From Firmicutes bacterium HGW-Firmicutes-1 (lineage in GTDB: Bacteria > Bacillota > Clostridia > Lachnospirales > Vallitaleaceae): a stretch of DNA of 64,000 bases. Location: contig PHAG01000009.1 of assembly GCA_002841625.1 (NCBI GenBank), positions 359,053 through 423,052 of the forward strand, in the 5' to 3' direction. A program made the translations under genes and the position numbers. The notes beneath the pieces are model-generated. The model was not told where the DNA came from. It ran no database searches and saw only the letters and a program-made list of their open reading frames with translations. Positions 52,840 through 61,217 of this stretch are shown piece by piece (position 1 is the stretch's first letter; each line of letters opens with the position of its first letter).

Positions 52840-54123
52840 ATGGGACTTATGAGCTTATTGCCCATACTACCACTATTATTGAGGCAAAAAGTGAAACACC
52901 AGGAAATGAGTGCACTAAACAACCTTGAAGATGAGCAGCATGCAAGTGAGCACCAAGAAAAGGAACAGCTAGAAATCAAACGTGAAAAGATTCAAGTCAT
53001 AGTCAACTGCGAAGAGACTGAAATGTATAGAGAAGAATTAGAAAAAATAGGAACCTTAAAATATTCACTACCAATGATTAATTCATACGTCTTAGAAATC
53101 TATGAAGAAAATATGGGTCAGCTCCAAGGACTAAAAGGAGTAGTAAAGGTTGAACAAGATGCCAATATTACTGCCCAAATGAATTCCGCCAGAGAAGCCA
53201 TTCATGCCTTCTGGCATTCCGATGAAAGTGCCATGGGAAAAGGAATAACCGTAGCAATATTAGACACCGGCTTATACCCCCACAACGATCTCGTAAAAAA
53301 AAACAATAGAATTCTTGCATTCAAAGACTTTGTAAATAACAAGCAATATACCTATGACGATAACGGCCATGGCACCCATGTAACCGGTATAATAGCAGGG
53401 GATGGTTACGAGAGTGATGGTAAATACGAAGGCATCGCCCCTTTATGCAACATTGTAGCAGTAAAGGTCCTCGGCAAAGAGGGTGCTGGTAATATCTCAG
53501 ATGTCTTAGCCGGAATTCAATGGGTTCTAGACAATCAACAAAAATATAACATAAAGGTAATGAACCTATCAGTCGGCATGGAGGATCTTGAAGGCGAGAA
53601 CTCCGCCCTGGTAAGAGGAGTAAACGTAGCCTGGGATAATGAAATAGTCGTAGTATGTGCAGCAGGTAACAATGGACCATCTAACAGCACGATTACAACC
53701 CCTGGTGTAAGTAGAAAGGTAATTACAGTCGGTTCCTCAGATGATGCGCAAGAGGTTAGAATCCTAGGCGACTTTATCTCAAACTATTCCAGTAGAGGCC
53801 CAACAAAAAGCTGCATCAAAAAACCTGACGTCGTAGCGCCAGGATCTAATATTATATCCTGCCATTGCAATCCAATCTTTGTGGCTAACACGGAACTATA
53901 TCCGAAACAAATCATAGGCTACATCAAAAAAAGCGGTACTTCAATGGCAACACCGATTGTAACTGGAATTATCGTTCGATTGTTATCAGATTATCCAAAC
54001 TTATCGAACAAAGACATCAAACTAAGTCTTAAATATTCAACCTATGATTTGGGTTTTGGTCAGGAACAACAAGGTTGGGGACTCATTGATTTACAGAAGC
54101 TTTATGAACATATTATAGAATAA
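52840..54123 (+). CDS. AprX-like subtilisin-family serine protease (S8), no signal peptide
   Basis: The start is uncertain (TTG 52819, ATG 52840 or ATG 52852; AAAAAGG at 52831-52837 is near the last two). The product of ~427 aa has an I9-like N-terminal region (IQVIVNCEETEMYREELEKI ... VEQDANI) and then the S8 domain. Triad residues counted from 52840 are Asp142 (LDTGLYPHNDL), His177 (NGHGTHVTGI) and Ser368 (SGTSMATP); the oxyanion region is AAGNNGPSNS. Length, order and the SSRGPT block resemble Bacillus AprX, an intracellular or sporulation-phase subtilase. A terminator follows. Confidence 0.88.
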   Translation: MGLMSLLPILPLLLRQKVKHQEMSALNNLEDEQHASEHQEKEQLEIKREKIQVIVNCEETEMYREELEKIGTLKYSLPMINSYVLEIYEENMGQLQGLKGVVKVEQDANITAQMNSAREAIHAFWHSDESAMGKGITVAILDTGLYPHNDLVKKNNRILAFKDFVNNKQYTYDDNGHGTHVTGIIAGDGYESDGKYEGIAPLCNIVAVKVLGKEGAGNISDVLAGIQWVLDNQQKYNIKVMNLSVGMEDLEGENSALVRGVNVAWDNEIVVVCAAGNNGPSNSTITTPGVSRKVITVGSSDDAQEVRILGDFISNYSSRGPTKSCIKKPDVVAPGSNIISCHCNPIFVANTELYPKQIIGYIKKSGTSMATPIVTGIIVRLLSDYPNLSNKDIKLSLKYSTYDLGFGQEQQGWGLIDLQKLYEHIIE

Positions 54124-54131
54124 GAAAATAA

Positions 54132-54160
54132 AAATGCCTAGGTTAATTGCCTAGGCATTT
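54132..54160. terminator. Terminator after the AprX-like gene
   Basis: AAATGCCTAGG / CCTAGGCATTT perfect 11-bp stem with a seven-base loop. Confidence 0.8.
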
Positions 54161-54285
54161 CAGATATTATGAAAACTCTGCATAAGTAAAAGCTAGAAAG
54201 TGACTCGTATCTATCTCTTTAGTGGCAAGCACTTTCCTGTCAATTTAAGTGGCAAATAACTTTTAGTTTAGAGGATTGTTTTGCA

Positions 54286-54456
54286 TTAGTAATGGCCCAT
54301 ACCACCAAATAACATCATAAATAACAATAAGAAAAAGAATAAACTATTTTCTGCAAAGGATTGCTTGCCACCACCACATGGTGATCCATTGTCATTGAAT
54401 AATAATAATAAGAAGAACATAAAGAACATATTATTTCCTGAAGAAAATTGATTCAT
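54286..54456 (-). CDS. Glycine-rich, hydrophobic miniprotein (56 aa), paralog of 29189-29419
   Basis: ATG 54456 lies behind AGGAGG with a seven-base gap. The product begins MNQFSSGNNMFFMFFLLLLF, has the core NDNGSPCGGGKQS, and ends in NSLFFFLLLFMMLFGGMGHY. Two hydrophobic runs around a cysteine/glycine core repeat the layout of the 76-aa protein near 29 kb. Small hydrophobic proteins of this kind are common in spore coats, but this one is unassigned. The 54457-54776 interval upstream shows no other gene. Confidence 0.65.
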   Translation of the reverse strand: MNQFSSGNNMFFMFFLLLLFNDNGSPCGGGKQSFAENSLFFFLLLFMMLFGGMGHY

Positions 54457-54776
54457 GATATACCTCCTTTCAAAACAATGTATTCTTTCTCTTTTGTATA
54501 ATATATTGTATGAAGGTCATTATTGATATGTGAAAAAAAGATGTGATGATAAAATTGAAATAATATGAAAGATTACATTCAAATATAAATATTGTTAACT
54601 AGAAAGGAACCAATTGTAGATATTTGACATATGATTTGCAAAAGCTGTGAATAAGAGTGTGGATAGTGTGGAAAAGTACGCAAATATTCAGACAATTGCT
54701 CAAATTGTTAAATAAATATAAAGAGAATGTTAAGAAAACATTAAATAAAATGGGAGTTTTTCGGTTAAATTTTCTC

Positions 54777-54805
54777 TTGACAGACAAGGTATTATTGTAT
54801 ACAAT
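54777..54805 (+). promoter_or_regulatory. Promoter of the Re-citrate synthase gene with overlapping GntR-type operator
   Basis: TTGACA (54777-54782), 17 bases, TACAAT (54800-54805). The -10 element is inside the perfect palindrome ATTGTATACAAT (54794-54805). This fits the inverted GT-AC pattern recognised by FadR/FCD-type GntR regulators, one of which is encoded downstream at 57463. Confidence 0.7.
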
Positions 54806-54846
54806 CATACATAAGAACAATTATGGTTGATTATGGAGGATAACAA

Positions 54847-56226
54847 ATGATTGAGTATGATAAAAGAACCAATTTACTAGAGAGAACAGAGTTTAGTTAC
54901 CCACTACAAGATGTTTCTGAACCAAATCTATATAGAAATTTATTTCCATATGATGAAGCACCTAAAATTGCATTTAATCACCGTGTAGTTCCTATTAATA
55001 TGCCAGAGGATATTTTTATTACTGACACTACCTTTAGAGATGGACAACAATCTAGAGAACCTTTCACTACTGAGCAAATTGTGACTATTTATGATTACTT
55101 ACATAGATTAAGTGGTAAGAACGGTATTATTAGACAAAGTGAGTTTTTTATCTATAGTAAAAAAGATAGAGACGCTGTTTTTAAATGTCTTGAAAGAGGA
55201 TATGAGTTTCCCGAAGTAACTACTTGGATTAGAGCTTCAAAGAAAGACTTCGAATTGGCGAAAGAAATCGGTATCAAAGAAACAGGTATCCTAGTAAGTT
55301 GCTCTGATTTTCATATTTTTTATAAAATGAAAATGACACGTAAACAAGTTATGGATTATTATTTAGGTATAGTAAAAGAATGTATGTCTTATGGAATCAA
55401 ACCAAGATGTCACTTAGAAGATATTACCAGAGCTGATTTTTATGGTTTTGTGGTACCTTTTGTGGCAGAATTAAATAAATTGAGTGTTGAATCTGGAATT
55501 CCAGTTAAAATAAGGGCTTGTGATACAATGGGTTATGGCGTTAGTTATCCAGGTGCTGTATTACCAAGAAGTGTTCCAGGTATCATTTATGGTCTACATC
55601 ACCATGCAAGAGTGCCTTCAGAAATGCTAGAATGGCATGGACATAATGACTTTTACAAGGCTGTACAAAATTCATCTACAGCTTGGTTATATGGATGTTC
55701 CAGTGTGAATTGTTCCTTATTTGGAATTGGCGAGAGAACTGGTAATACACCACTTGAAGCCATGATTTTTGAGTACGCACAATTTAAAGGCTCTTTTGAC
55801 GGCGTAGATACTAGAATTATCACTGAAATTGCTGAGTACTTTGAAAAGGAATTTGGCGATGAAATCCCAGCTAGAACACCTTTTGTAGGTAAAAACTTTA
55901 ATGTAACTCGTGCAGGTATTCACGCAGATGGATTGCTTAAAAATGAAGAAATATATAATATTTTTGATACCGATAAACTACTAAACAGACCAGTTAGAGT
56001 TGCTGTAACAGATACCTCAGGTTTATCAGGAATAGCTCATTGGATGAATACTTTTTATCAATTAAAAGGCGACAAGGCGATTGATAAGAAAAGTCCTATC
56101 GTTGCAAAAGTGAAAACATGGGTAGATTCCGAATATGAAGGCGGAAGAATTTCATTTATTGCGGAAGAAGAGTTGGTTCGAGAAATCGATAAAGCTTGTG
56201 TAGAGTTAAATATGAAAGTAAAGTAA
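54847..56226 (+). CDS. Re-citrate synthase (homocitrate/isopropylmalate synthase superfamily)
   Basis: The 459-aa protein belongs to the DRE-TIM metallolyases. The signature is TDTTFRDGQQSREPF (Arg64, Asp65), and the metal-binding HxH lies in WHGHND (~263). Length and N terminus fit the Re-face citrate synthase described in Clostridium kluyveri better than isopropylmalate synthase. The neighbours are isocitrate dehydrogenase and aconitase, not leucine genes. It condenses acetyl-CoA and oxaloacetate to citrate, the first step toward 2-oxoglutarate and glutamate in anaerobes lacking the usual enzyme. GGAGG precedes the ATG. Confidence 0.88.
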   Translation: MIEYDKRTNLLERTEFSYPLQDVSEPNLYRNLFPYDEAPKIAFNHRVVPINMPEDIFITDTTFRDGQQSREPFTTEQIVTIYDYLHRLSGKNGIIRQSEFFIYSKKDRDAVFKCLERGYEFPEVTTWIRASKKDFELAKEIGIKETGILVSCSDFHIFYKMKMTRKQVMDYYLGIVKECMSYGIKPRCHLEDITRADFYGFVVPFVAELNKLSVESGIPVKIRACDTMGYGVSYPGAVLPRSVPGIIYGLHHHARVPSEMLEWHGHNDFYKAVQNSSTAWLYGCSSVNCSLFGIGERTGNTPLEAMIFEYAQFKGSFDGVDTRIITEIAEYFEKEFGDEIPARTPFVGKNFNVTRAGIHADGLLKNEEIYNIFDTDKLLNRPVRVAVTDTSGLSGIAHWMNTFYQLKGDKAIDKKSPIVAKVKTWVDSEYEGGRISFIAEEELVREIDKACVELNMKVK

Positions 56227-56295
56227 TTGAATTGCCTTGCTAAAATGAGTGGCTACACTTATAATGGTGTAATATAACAATGGAGGAAAATTAAA

Positions 56296-57441
56296 ATGGA
56301 TTATATTGAAAAATTTGAACAAATCATTAAAGAGCAATTAGCTCGAGTAGAAATGATGAAACAACAAAAAGACTTTATTAAATATGAAGAATTGGATACG
56401 ATTATTATTGGTGTATGCGGTGGTGATGGGATTGGTCCTGCTATAACAGCTCAAGCTCATAGAGTATTAGAATATCTTTTAGCTGCTGATGTTAAAAAAG
56501 GTAAGATTGAATTTAGAACGATCGAAGGTTTGACAATAGAAAATCGTGTATTAGCCAATAAAGCAATTCCAGATGATGTATTAGCAGAGCTTAAAAAATG
56601 TCATGTTATTTTAAAAGGACCTACAACCACACCTAGAAAAGGTGATCCATGGCCAAATATTGAAAGTGCTAACGTTGCAATGAGAAAAGAATTAGATTTA
56701 TTTGCAAATGTTAGACCTGTTAGTGTTCCTGAAAAAGGGATTGACTGGACTTTCTTCCGTGAAAATACAGAAGGTGCGTATGTACTTGGAAGTAAGGGTG
56801 TAAATATAGATGAAGATATCGCTGTAGACTTTACAGTTGCTACGACACAAGGTACAGAAAGAATTGCTAGAGCAGCTTTTGAATTTGCTAAAAAAAATGG
56901 CAAAAAGAAAGTTACTTGTATAACTAAAGCAAATGTGATTAAAACAACAGATGGAAAATTCTTAGATATCTGTAGAGATATGTCAAAAGAGTATGAAGAT
57001 ATTGAATTTGATGACTGGTATATTGATATCATGACAGCAAAGCTTGTTGATGAAAAAAGAAGATCTCAATTTCAAGTAATGGTACTTCCTAACCTATATG
57101 GGGATATATTAACTGATGAAGCTGCTGAATTCCAAGGCGGTGTAGGAACAGCAGGAAGTGCAAATATTGGAAAGACCTATGCAATGTTTGAAGCAATTCA
57201 TGGCTCCGCACCAAGAATGGTTGACGAAGGCAGGGATATTTATGCTGATCCATGTAGCGTAATCAGAGGTGGAGCAATGCTTCTAGCTCATATTGGATAT
57301 ACAAAAGAAGCTGAAAAACTTGCGAAAGCTTTAGACATCTGTGGAAATACAGAAAAGAAATTGGTAATGACTGGTAGAGATACGGGTGCTACAAGTGCTG
57401 CATTTGCTGATTATCTCATGGAAACCATTGAAAAGCTATAG
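56296..57441 (+). CDS. Isocitrate dehydrogenase (isocitrate/isopropylmalate dehydrogenase family)
   Basis: The 381-aa protein has the beta-decarboxylating dehydrogenase pattern: CGGDGIGPAI, KGPTTTPRKGDPWPNIESANVAMRK, LFANVRPV, the FFRENTEGAYV segment and the metal-binding NLYGDILTDEAAE. The GDPWPNIESANVAMRKELDL stretch and operon context favour isocitrate over isopropylmalate. It makes 2-oxoglutarate, CO2 and reduced cofactor; NAD or NADP use is not decided here. It lies 69 bp after the citrate synthase gene. Confidence 0.87.
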   Translation: MDYIEKFEQIIKEQLARVEMMKQQKDFIKYEELDTIIIGVCGGDGIGPAITAQAHRVLEYLLAADVKKGKIEFRTIEGLTIENRVLANKAIPDDVLAELKKCHVILKGPTTTPRKGDPWPNIESANVAMRKELDLFANVRPVSVPEKGIDWTFFRENTEGAYVLGSKGVNIDEDIAVDFTVATTQGTERIARAAFEFAKKNGKKKVTCITKANVIKTTDGKFLDICRDMSKEYEDIEFDDWYIDIMTAKLVDEKRRSQFQVMVLPNLYGDILTDEAAEFQGGVGTAGSANIGKTYAMFEAIHGSAPRMVDEGRDIYADPCSVIRGGAMLLAHIGYTKEAEKLAKALDICGNTEKKLVMTGRDTGATSAAFADYLMETIEKL

Positions 57442-57462
57442 ATAGGTTTTAGGAGGAATATT

Positions 57463-58155
57463 ATGAGTAGTTATATTGGAGGAAATGATGCCTCTGATAA
57501 TTATTCCCTACGAGGACGCGTATTTAATCGAATTAGGGAAGATATCTTAAGAGGTAGGTTTAAGCAAAACGAAGCCTTGATAGAAGTAAAGATTTCCGAA
57601 GAACTTGGAGTTAGTCGCACTCCAGTTAGAGAAGCAATCAGGCAGCTTGAGCTGGAGGGTTTGGTTACAAGTATTCCGAATAAAGGAGTAATTGTTACAG
57701 GGATTAATTCAAAGGATATTGATGACATTTATGTAATTAGATCTTTAATAGAAGGTTTATCTGCTAAGTGGGCAGCACAAAATATTACTACTGAACAAAT
57801 TGAAGAATTAGAGGAAATCGTTTATCTTTCTGAGTTTCATCTCAGTAAAAATCATCTAGAACAATTATATGAGTTAGACAATAGATTTCATGAAAAGCTA
57901 TATGATATTTCCAACAGTAAAATATTAAGACATGTTTTATCTGATTTCCATCATTATGTTCAAAGAGTGAGAAAAGCTTCCTTATCCTCATATGAAAGAG
58001 CAGAAAAGTCAATTTTAGAACATAAAATGATTCTTGAAGCGATTAAGGAAGGGGACTATCTTAAGGTTGAAGCCCTTACAAATGAACATATCATCAATAC
58101 TTCTAAGAATGTTGCGGATAAAAAGATTATGGAAAACTTAAGGCTAGACGATTAA
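57463..58155 (+). CDS. GntR-family (FadR/FCD) transcriptional regulator
   Basis: The 230-aa protein has an N-terminal winged helix with EELGVSRTPVREAIRQLELEGLV (about residues 45-70). A C-terminal FCD helical domain has a ligand/metal-site pattern (LDNRFHEKLYD, SILEHKMILEAI, NEHI). It probably senses a small carboxylate such as citrate; inference. It starts 21 bp after the isocitrate dehydrogenase stop behind AGGAGG, so it is in the operon it most likely controls. A terminator separates it from aconitase. Confidence 0.88.
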   Translation: MSSYIGGNDASDNYSLRGRVFNRIREDILRGRFKQNEALIEVKISEELGVSRTPVREAIRQLELEGLVTSIPNKGVIVTGINSKDIDDIYVIRSLIEGLSAKWAAQNITTEQIEELEEIVYLSEFHLSKNHLEQLYELDNRFHEKLYDISNSKILRHVLSDFHHYVQRVRKASLSSYERAEKSILEHKMILEAIKEGDYLKVEALTNEHIINTSKNVADKKIMENLRLDD

Positions 58156-58160
58156 AACTA

Positions 58161-58190
58161 AAGGAAGTACCATTTTGGTACTTCTTTGTT
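58161..58190 (+). terminator. Terminator between the GntR gene and aconitase
   Basis: AAGGAAGTACC pairs with GGTACTTCTTT, followed by GTTTCTTT. Confidence 0.85.
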
Positions 58191-58258
58191 TCTTTACTAG
58201 GATAGTGTTTTAACGGTATAATGGTGTATAACTATAGTATAAATGATAGGAGATAAAT

Positions 58259-60967
58259 ATGGAAAAAAACAATGTGTTATCAATAAAGCAAAAACTACAA
58301 GTTAACAATAAAGAATATATGTATTATCCACTGGATACACTGGAGAAATTGGATTTTGGCTCTGTCTCTCGTCTACCTTTTTCAATGAAGGTATTGCTAG
58401 AAGCAGCAGTGCGTCAACTTGATGGTAGAACCATTATGATTGACCATTTACATCAGATCATAGGCTTTGCAAATAAAGATACAAAAAAAGAAATCCCTTT
58501 AATACCTGCTAGAATCTTGTTGCAGGATTTTACTGGGGTTCCGGTTGTTGTAGATTTGGCAGCTATGCGTGATACTATGGAAAGCTGTGGTGGCGATGCC
58601 AATAAAATCAATCCAATCGTACCCGTTGACTTGGTTATTGACCATTCTGTAATGGTAGATCGTTTTGGTACGAAGGATGCACTTGAATATAATGTGAATA
58701 GAGAATTTGAAAGAAATGATGAGCGCTATAGGTTTCTTAGATGGGCACAAACCGCCTTCGATAATCTTAGAGTAGTGCCACCTGCTACAGGAATTGTGCA
58801 TCAGGTTAATCTAGAATATTTAGCCTCTGTTGCTGCGACGAAAAAAGTGGATGGGGAAGTCCTTGTCTACCCGGATTCCTTGGTTGGAACGGATTCCCAT
58901 ACAACGATGATCAATGGACTTGGTGTGCTAGGTTGGGGTGTAGGTGGTATTGAAGCAGAAGCTTGTATGTTAGGACAACCCCTATATTTTATCACGCCCG
59001 AAGTTGTAGGATTTAAATTATCGGGAGAGTTAAGTGAAGGATCGACCGCTACAGATTTAGCATTAACGATTACCAATATGTTGAGAAAAGTGGGTGTAGT
59101 AGGAAAATTTGTGGAATTCTATGGTTCAGGCCTTGCTAATATCAGCTTGGCAGATCGTGCGACAGTTGCCAATATGGCGCCTGAGTATGGTGCAACCATG
59201 GGCTTTTTCCCAGTTGATGATGAGACGTTAAATTATTTAAGAGCTACTGGAAGAGAAGAAGAACAAATTGCTCTTGTAGAAGCTTATTATAAAGCGCAAG
59301 GTATGTTTAGAACTGCAGTTACTGAAGATCCGATTTTTAATACAACGCTCGAATTAGATTTATCGACAATTGTACCAAGCTTAGCTGGTCCAAAGAGACC
59401 ACAGGATTTGGTACCATTAACCTCGATGAAAGAAGTATTTAATAAAGTTATGAGAGCACCTATTGCAGAAGGAGGATACGGTATAACTGAAGAAAAGATG
59501 AATACGCAAATTGTGCTTCCTTCTCTTGATGAGAAAAGTGAATATTTAAAGACGGGATCGGTTGTAATTGCGGCAATTACAAGTTGTACGAATACTTCCA
59601 ATCCTAATGTCATGCTTGGAGCTGGACTTGTAGCTAAGAAAGCCATAGAGAGAGGTCTTGCGAAACCAAACTATGTAAAAAGTAGCTTAACACCAGGTTC
59701 CTTGGTAGTTACCGATTATTTGATAAAAGCGGGACTATTAGAACACCTTGAAGCACTTGGTTTTTATGTAGCAGGTTACGGTTGCGCAACATGTATTGGT
59801 AATAGTGGACCACTTCCAGATGAAGTGAGCAAAGCAGTTTTAGAAAATGATTTAACAGTAGCTTCTGTACTGAGTGGAAACCGAAATTTTGAAGGACGTA
59901 TTCATGCGGGGGTAAAAGCAAATTATCTTGCTTCGCCCATGCTAGTGGTAGCTTATGCCCTTGCGGGGACTGTTAATATTGACTTTACTTCTGAACCACT
60001 TGGTTTTGACCAAGAAGGAAATGCAGTTTTCTTAAAGGATATATGGCCATCAAATCAAGAAATCAAGGAAGCTCTAAATAAAGCAATGAGTCCAGAGATG
60101 TTCCGTGAAAAATATACTAATATTTTTGCAGCGAATGCAAGATGGAATGATATTCCAATTAGTGGAGGAAAATTATTCGAATGGGATGATAGTTCTACTT
60201 ATATTCAAGAACCTCCATTTTTTAAAGATCTGCAATTAAAAACGGGTGATATTCAAGGTATTTCAGCTGCAAAGGTCTTGGCTTTATTAGGGGATTCTGT
60301 AACGACAGATCATATATCTCCAGCAGGTAATATATCTGAAAAAAGTCCTGCGGGTCAATATTTAATGGAGCATGGGGTAGATAAAGAAGCATTTAATTCC
60401 TATGGTTCACGTCGTGGAAATCACGAGGTTATGATGAGAGGAACATTTGCAAATACCAGAATAAGGAACCAAATGACGCCAGGTATAGAGGGTGGCGTTA
60501 CGAATTATTTGGAAAATAATGAAGTGATGTCCATTTATGATGCTTCCATGAAGTATCAACAAAATGATGTGTCTTTAATTGTTTTAGCAGGTAAGGAATA
60601 TGGAACAGGAAGCTCAAGAGATTGGGCTGCCAAAGGTGTTTTTTTACTAGGTGTGAAGGCCGTATTAGCAGAAAGCTATGAACGTATTCACAGAAGCAAT
60701 TTACTCGGAATGGGTGTATTGCCAATGCAATTTTTGGAAAATGAAAACTGGAACTCTTTAGAAATAACAGGTACAGAAACCTTTACGATCAAAGGATTAT
60801 CTAATGAAATACTACCCGGACAAAAGGTGAGAGTAGTCGTAACACGAAAGGATAAAAGTCAATTTGAAATTGAAGCAATCCTTCGCTTAGATAGCTTGAT
60901 TGAGATAGATTATTACCGTAATGGGGGCATATTACAAACTGTATTAAGACAAATGATGGCTGAATAA
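58259..60967 (+). CDS. acnA: Aconitate hydratase A
   Basis: The 902-aa protein has the length and layout of AcnA/IRP1. The three iron-sulfur ligands are Cys443 ([11 protein letters not shown]) and Cys509/Cys512 ([12 protein letters not shown]). Active-site blocks [19 protein letters not shown] and [10 protein letters not shown] are present. It converts citrate to isocitrate, joining the synthase and dehydrogenase encoded just upstream. TAGGAGAT lies eight bases before the ATG. It has its own promoter region with TATAAT at about 58215. Confidence 0.96.
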   Translation: MEKNNVLSIKQKLQVNNKEYMYYPLDTLEKLDFGSVSRLPFSMKVLLEAAVRQLDGRTIMIDHLHQIIGFANKDTKKEIPLIPARILLQDFTGVPVVVDLAAMRDTMESCGGDANKINPIVPVDLVIDHSVMVDRFGTKDALEYNVNREFERNDERYRFLRWAQTAFDNLRVVPPATGIVHQVNLEYLASVAATKKVDGEVLVYPDSLVGTDSHTTMINGLGVLGWGVGGIEAEACMLGQPLYFITPEVVGFKLSGELSEGSTATDLALTITNMLRKVGVVGKFVEFYGSGLANISLADRATVANMAPEYGATMGFFPVDDETLNYLRATGREEEQIALVEAYYKAQGMFRTAVTEDPIFNTTLELDLSTIVPSLAGPKRPQDLVPLTSMKEVFNKVMRAPIAEGGYGITEEKMNTQIVLPSLDEKSEYLKTGSVVIAAITSCTNTSNPNVMLGAGLVAKKAIERGLAKPNYVKSSLTPGSLVVTDYLIKAGLLEHLEALGFYVAGYGCATCIGNSGPLPDEVSKAVLENDLTVASVLSGNRNFEGRIHAGVKANYLASPMLVVAYALAGTVNIDFTSEPLGFDQEGNAVFLKDIWPSNQEIKEALNKAMSPEMFREKYTNIFAANARWNDIPISGGKLFEWDDSSTYIQEPPFFKDLQLKTGDIQGISAAKVLALLGDSVTTDHISPAGNISEKSPAGQYLMEHGVDKEAFNSYGSRRGNHEVMMRGTFANTRIRNQMTPGIEGGVTNYLENNEVMSIYDASMKYQQNDVSLIVLAGKEYGTGSSRDWAAKGVFLLGVKAVLAESYERIHRSNLLGMGVLPMQFLENENWNSLEITGTETFTIKGLSNEILPGQKVRVVVTRKDKSQFEIEAILRLDSLIEIDYYRNGGILQTVLRQMMAE

Positions 60968-61004
60968 TAAATAGTGCATATGGATTAAACCTATAAATAG
61001 AATG

Positions 61005-61045
61005 GCGCCGAAGAGATAAAATCTATCTGTTTCGGCGCTTTTTTT
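61005..61045 (+). terminator. Terminator of aconitase
   Basis: GCGCCGAA (61005-61012) pairs with TTCGGCGC (61031-61038), with an inner AGATA/ATCT stem, followed by seven T. Confidence 0.9.
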
Positions 61046-61217
61046 ATCCAATAGAGATAAATATGATTTAAGGAGTATACAAGCGCATACTTCTTGAAAT
61101 ATTCTGACAATTGTGCTAAAATATAACATAATTAACCAAGTTTCTACATAATGACATAAAGATCAATGAATTTAATGGATATTCACAAAACGACTGATAA
61201 GATGTAGGAGGTTCTAT

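Noticed and set aside
53321..53680. 119-aa minus-strand ORF in the subtilase gene
   Set aside because: Arg/Leu/His-rich composition and position opposite the conserved S8 domain mark it as a shadow frame.
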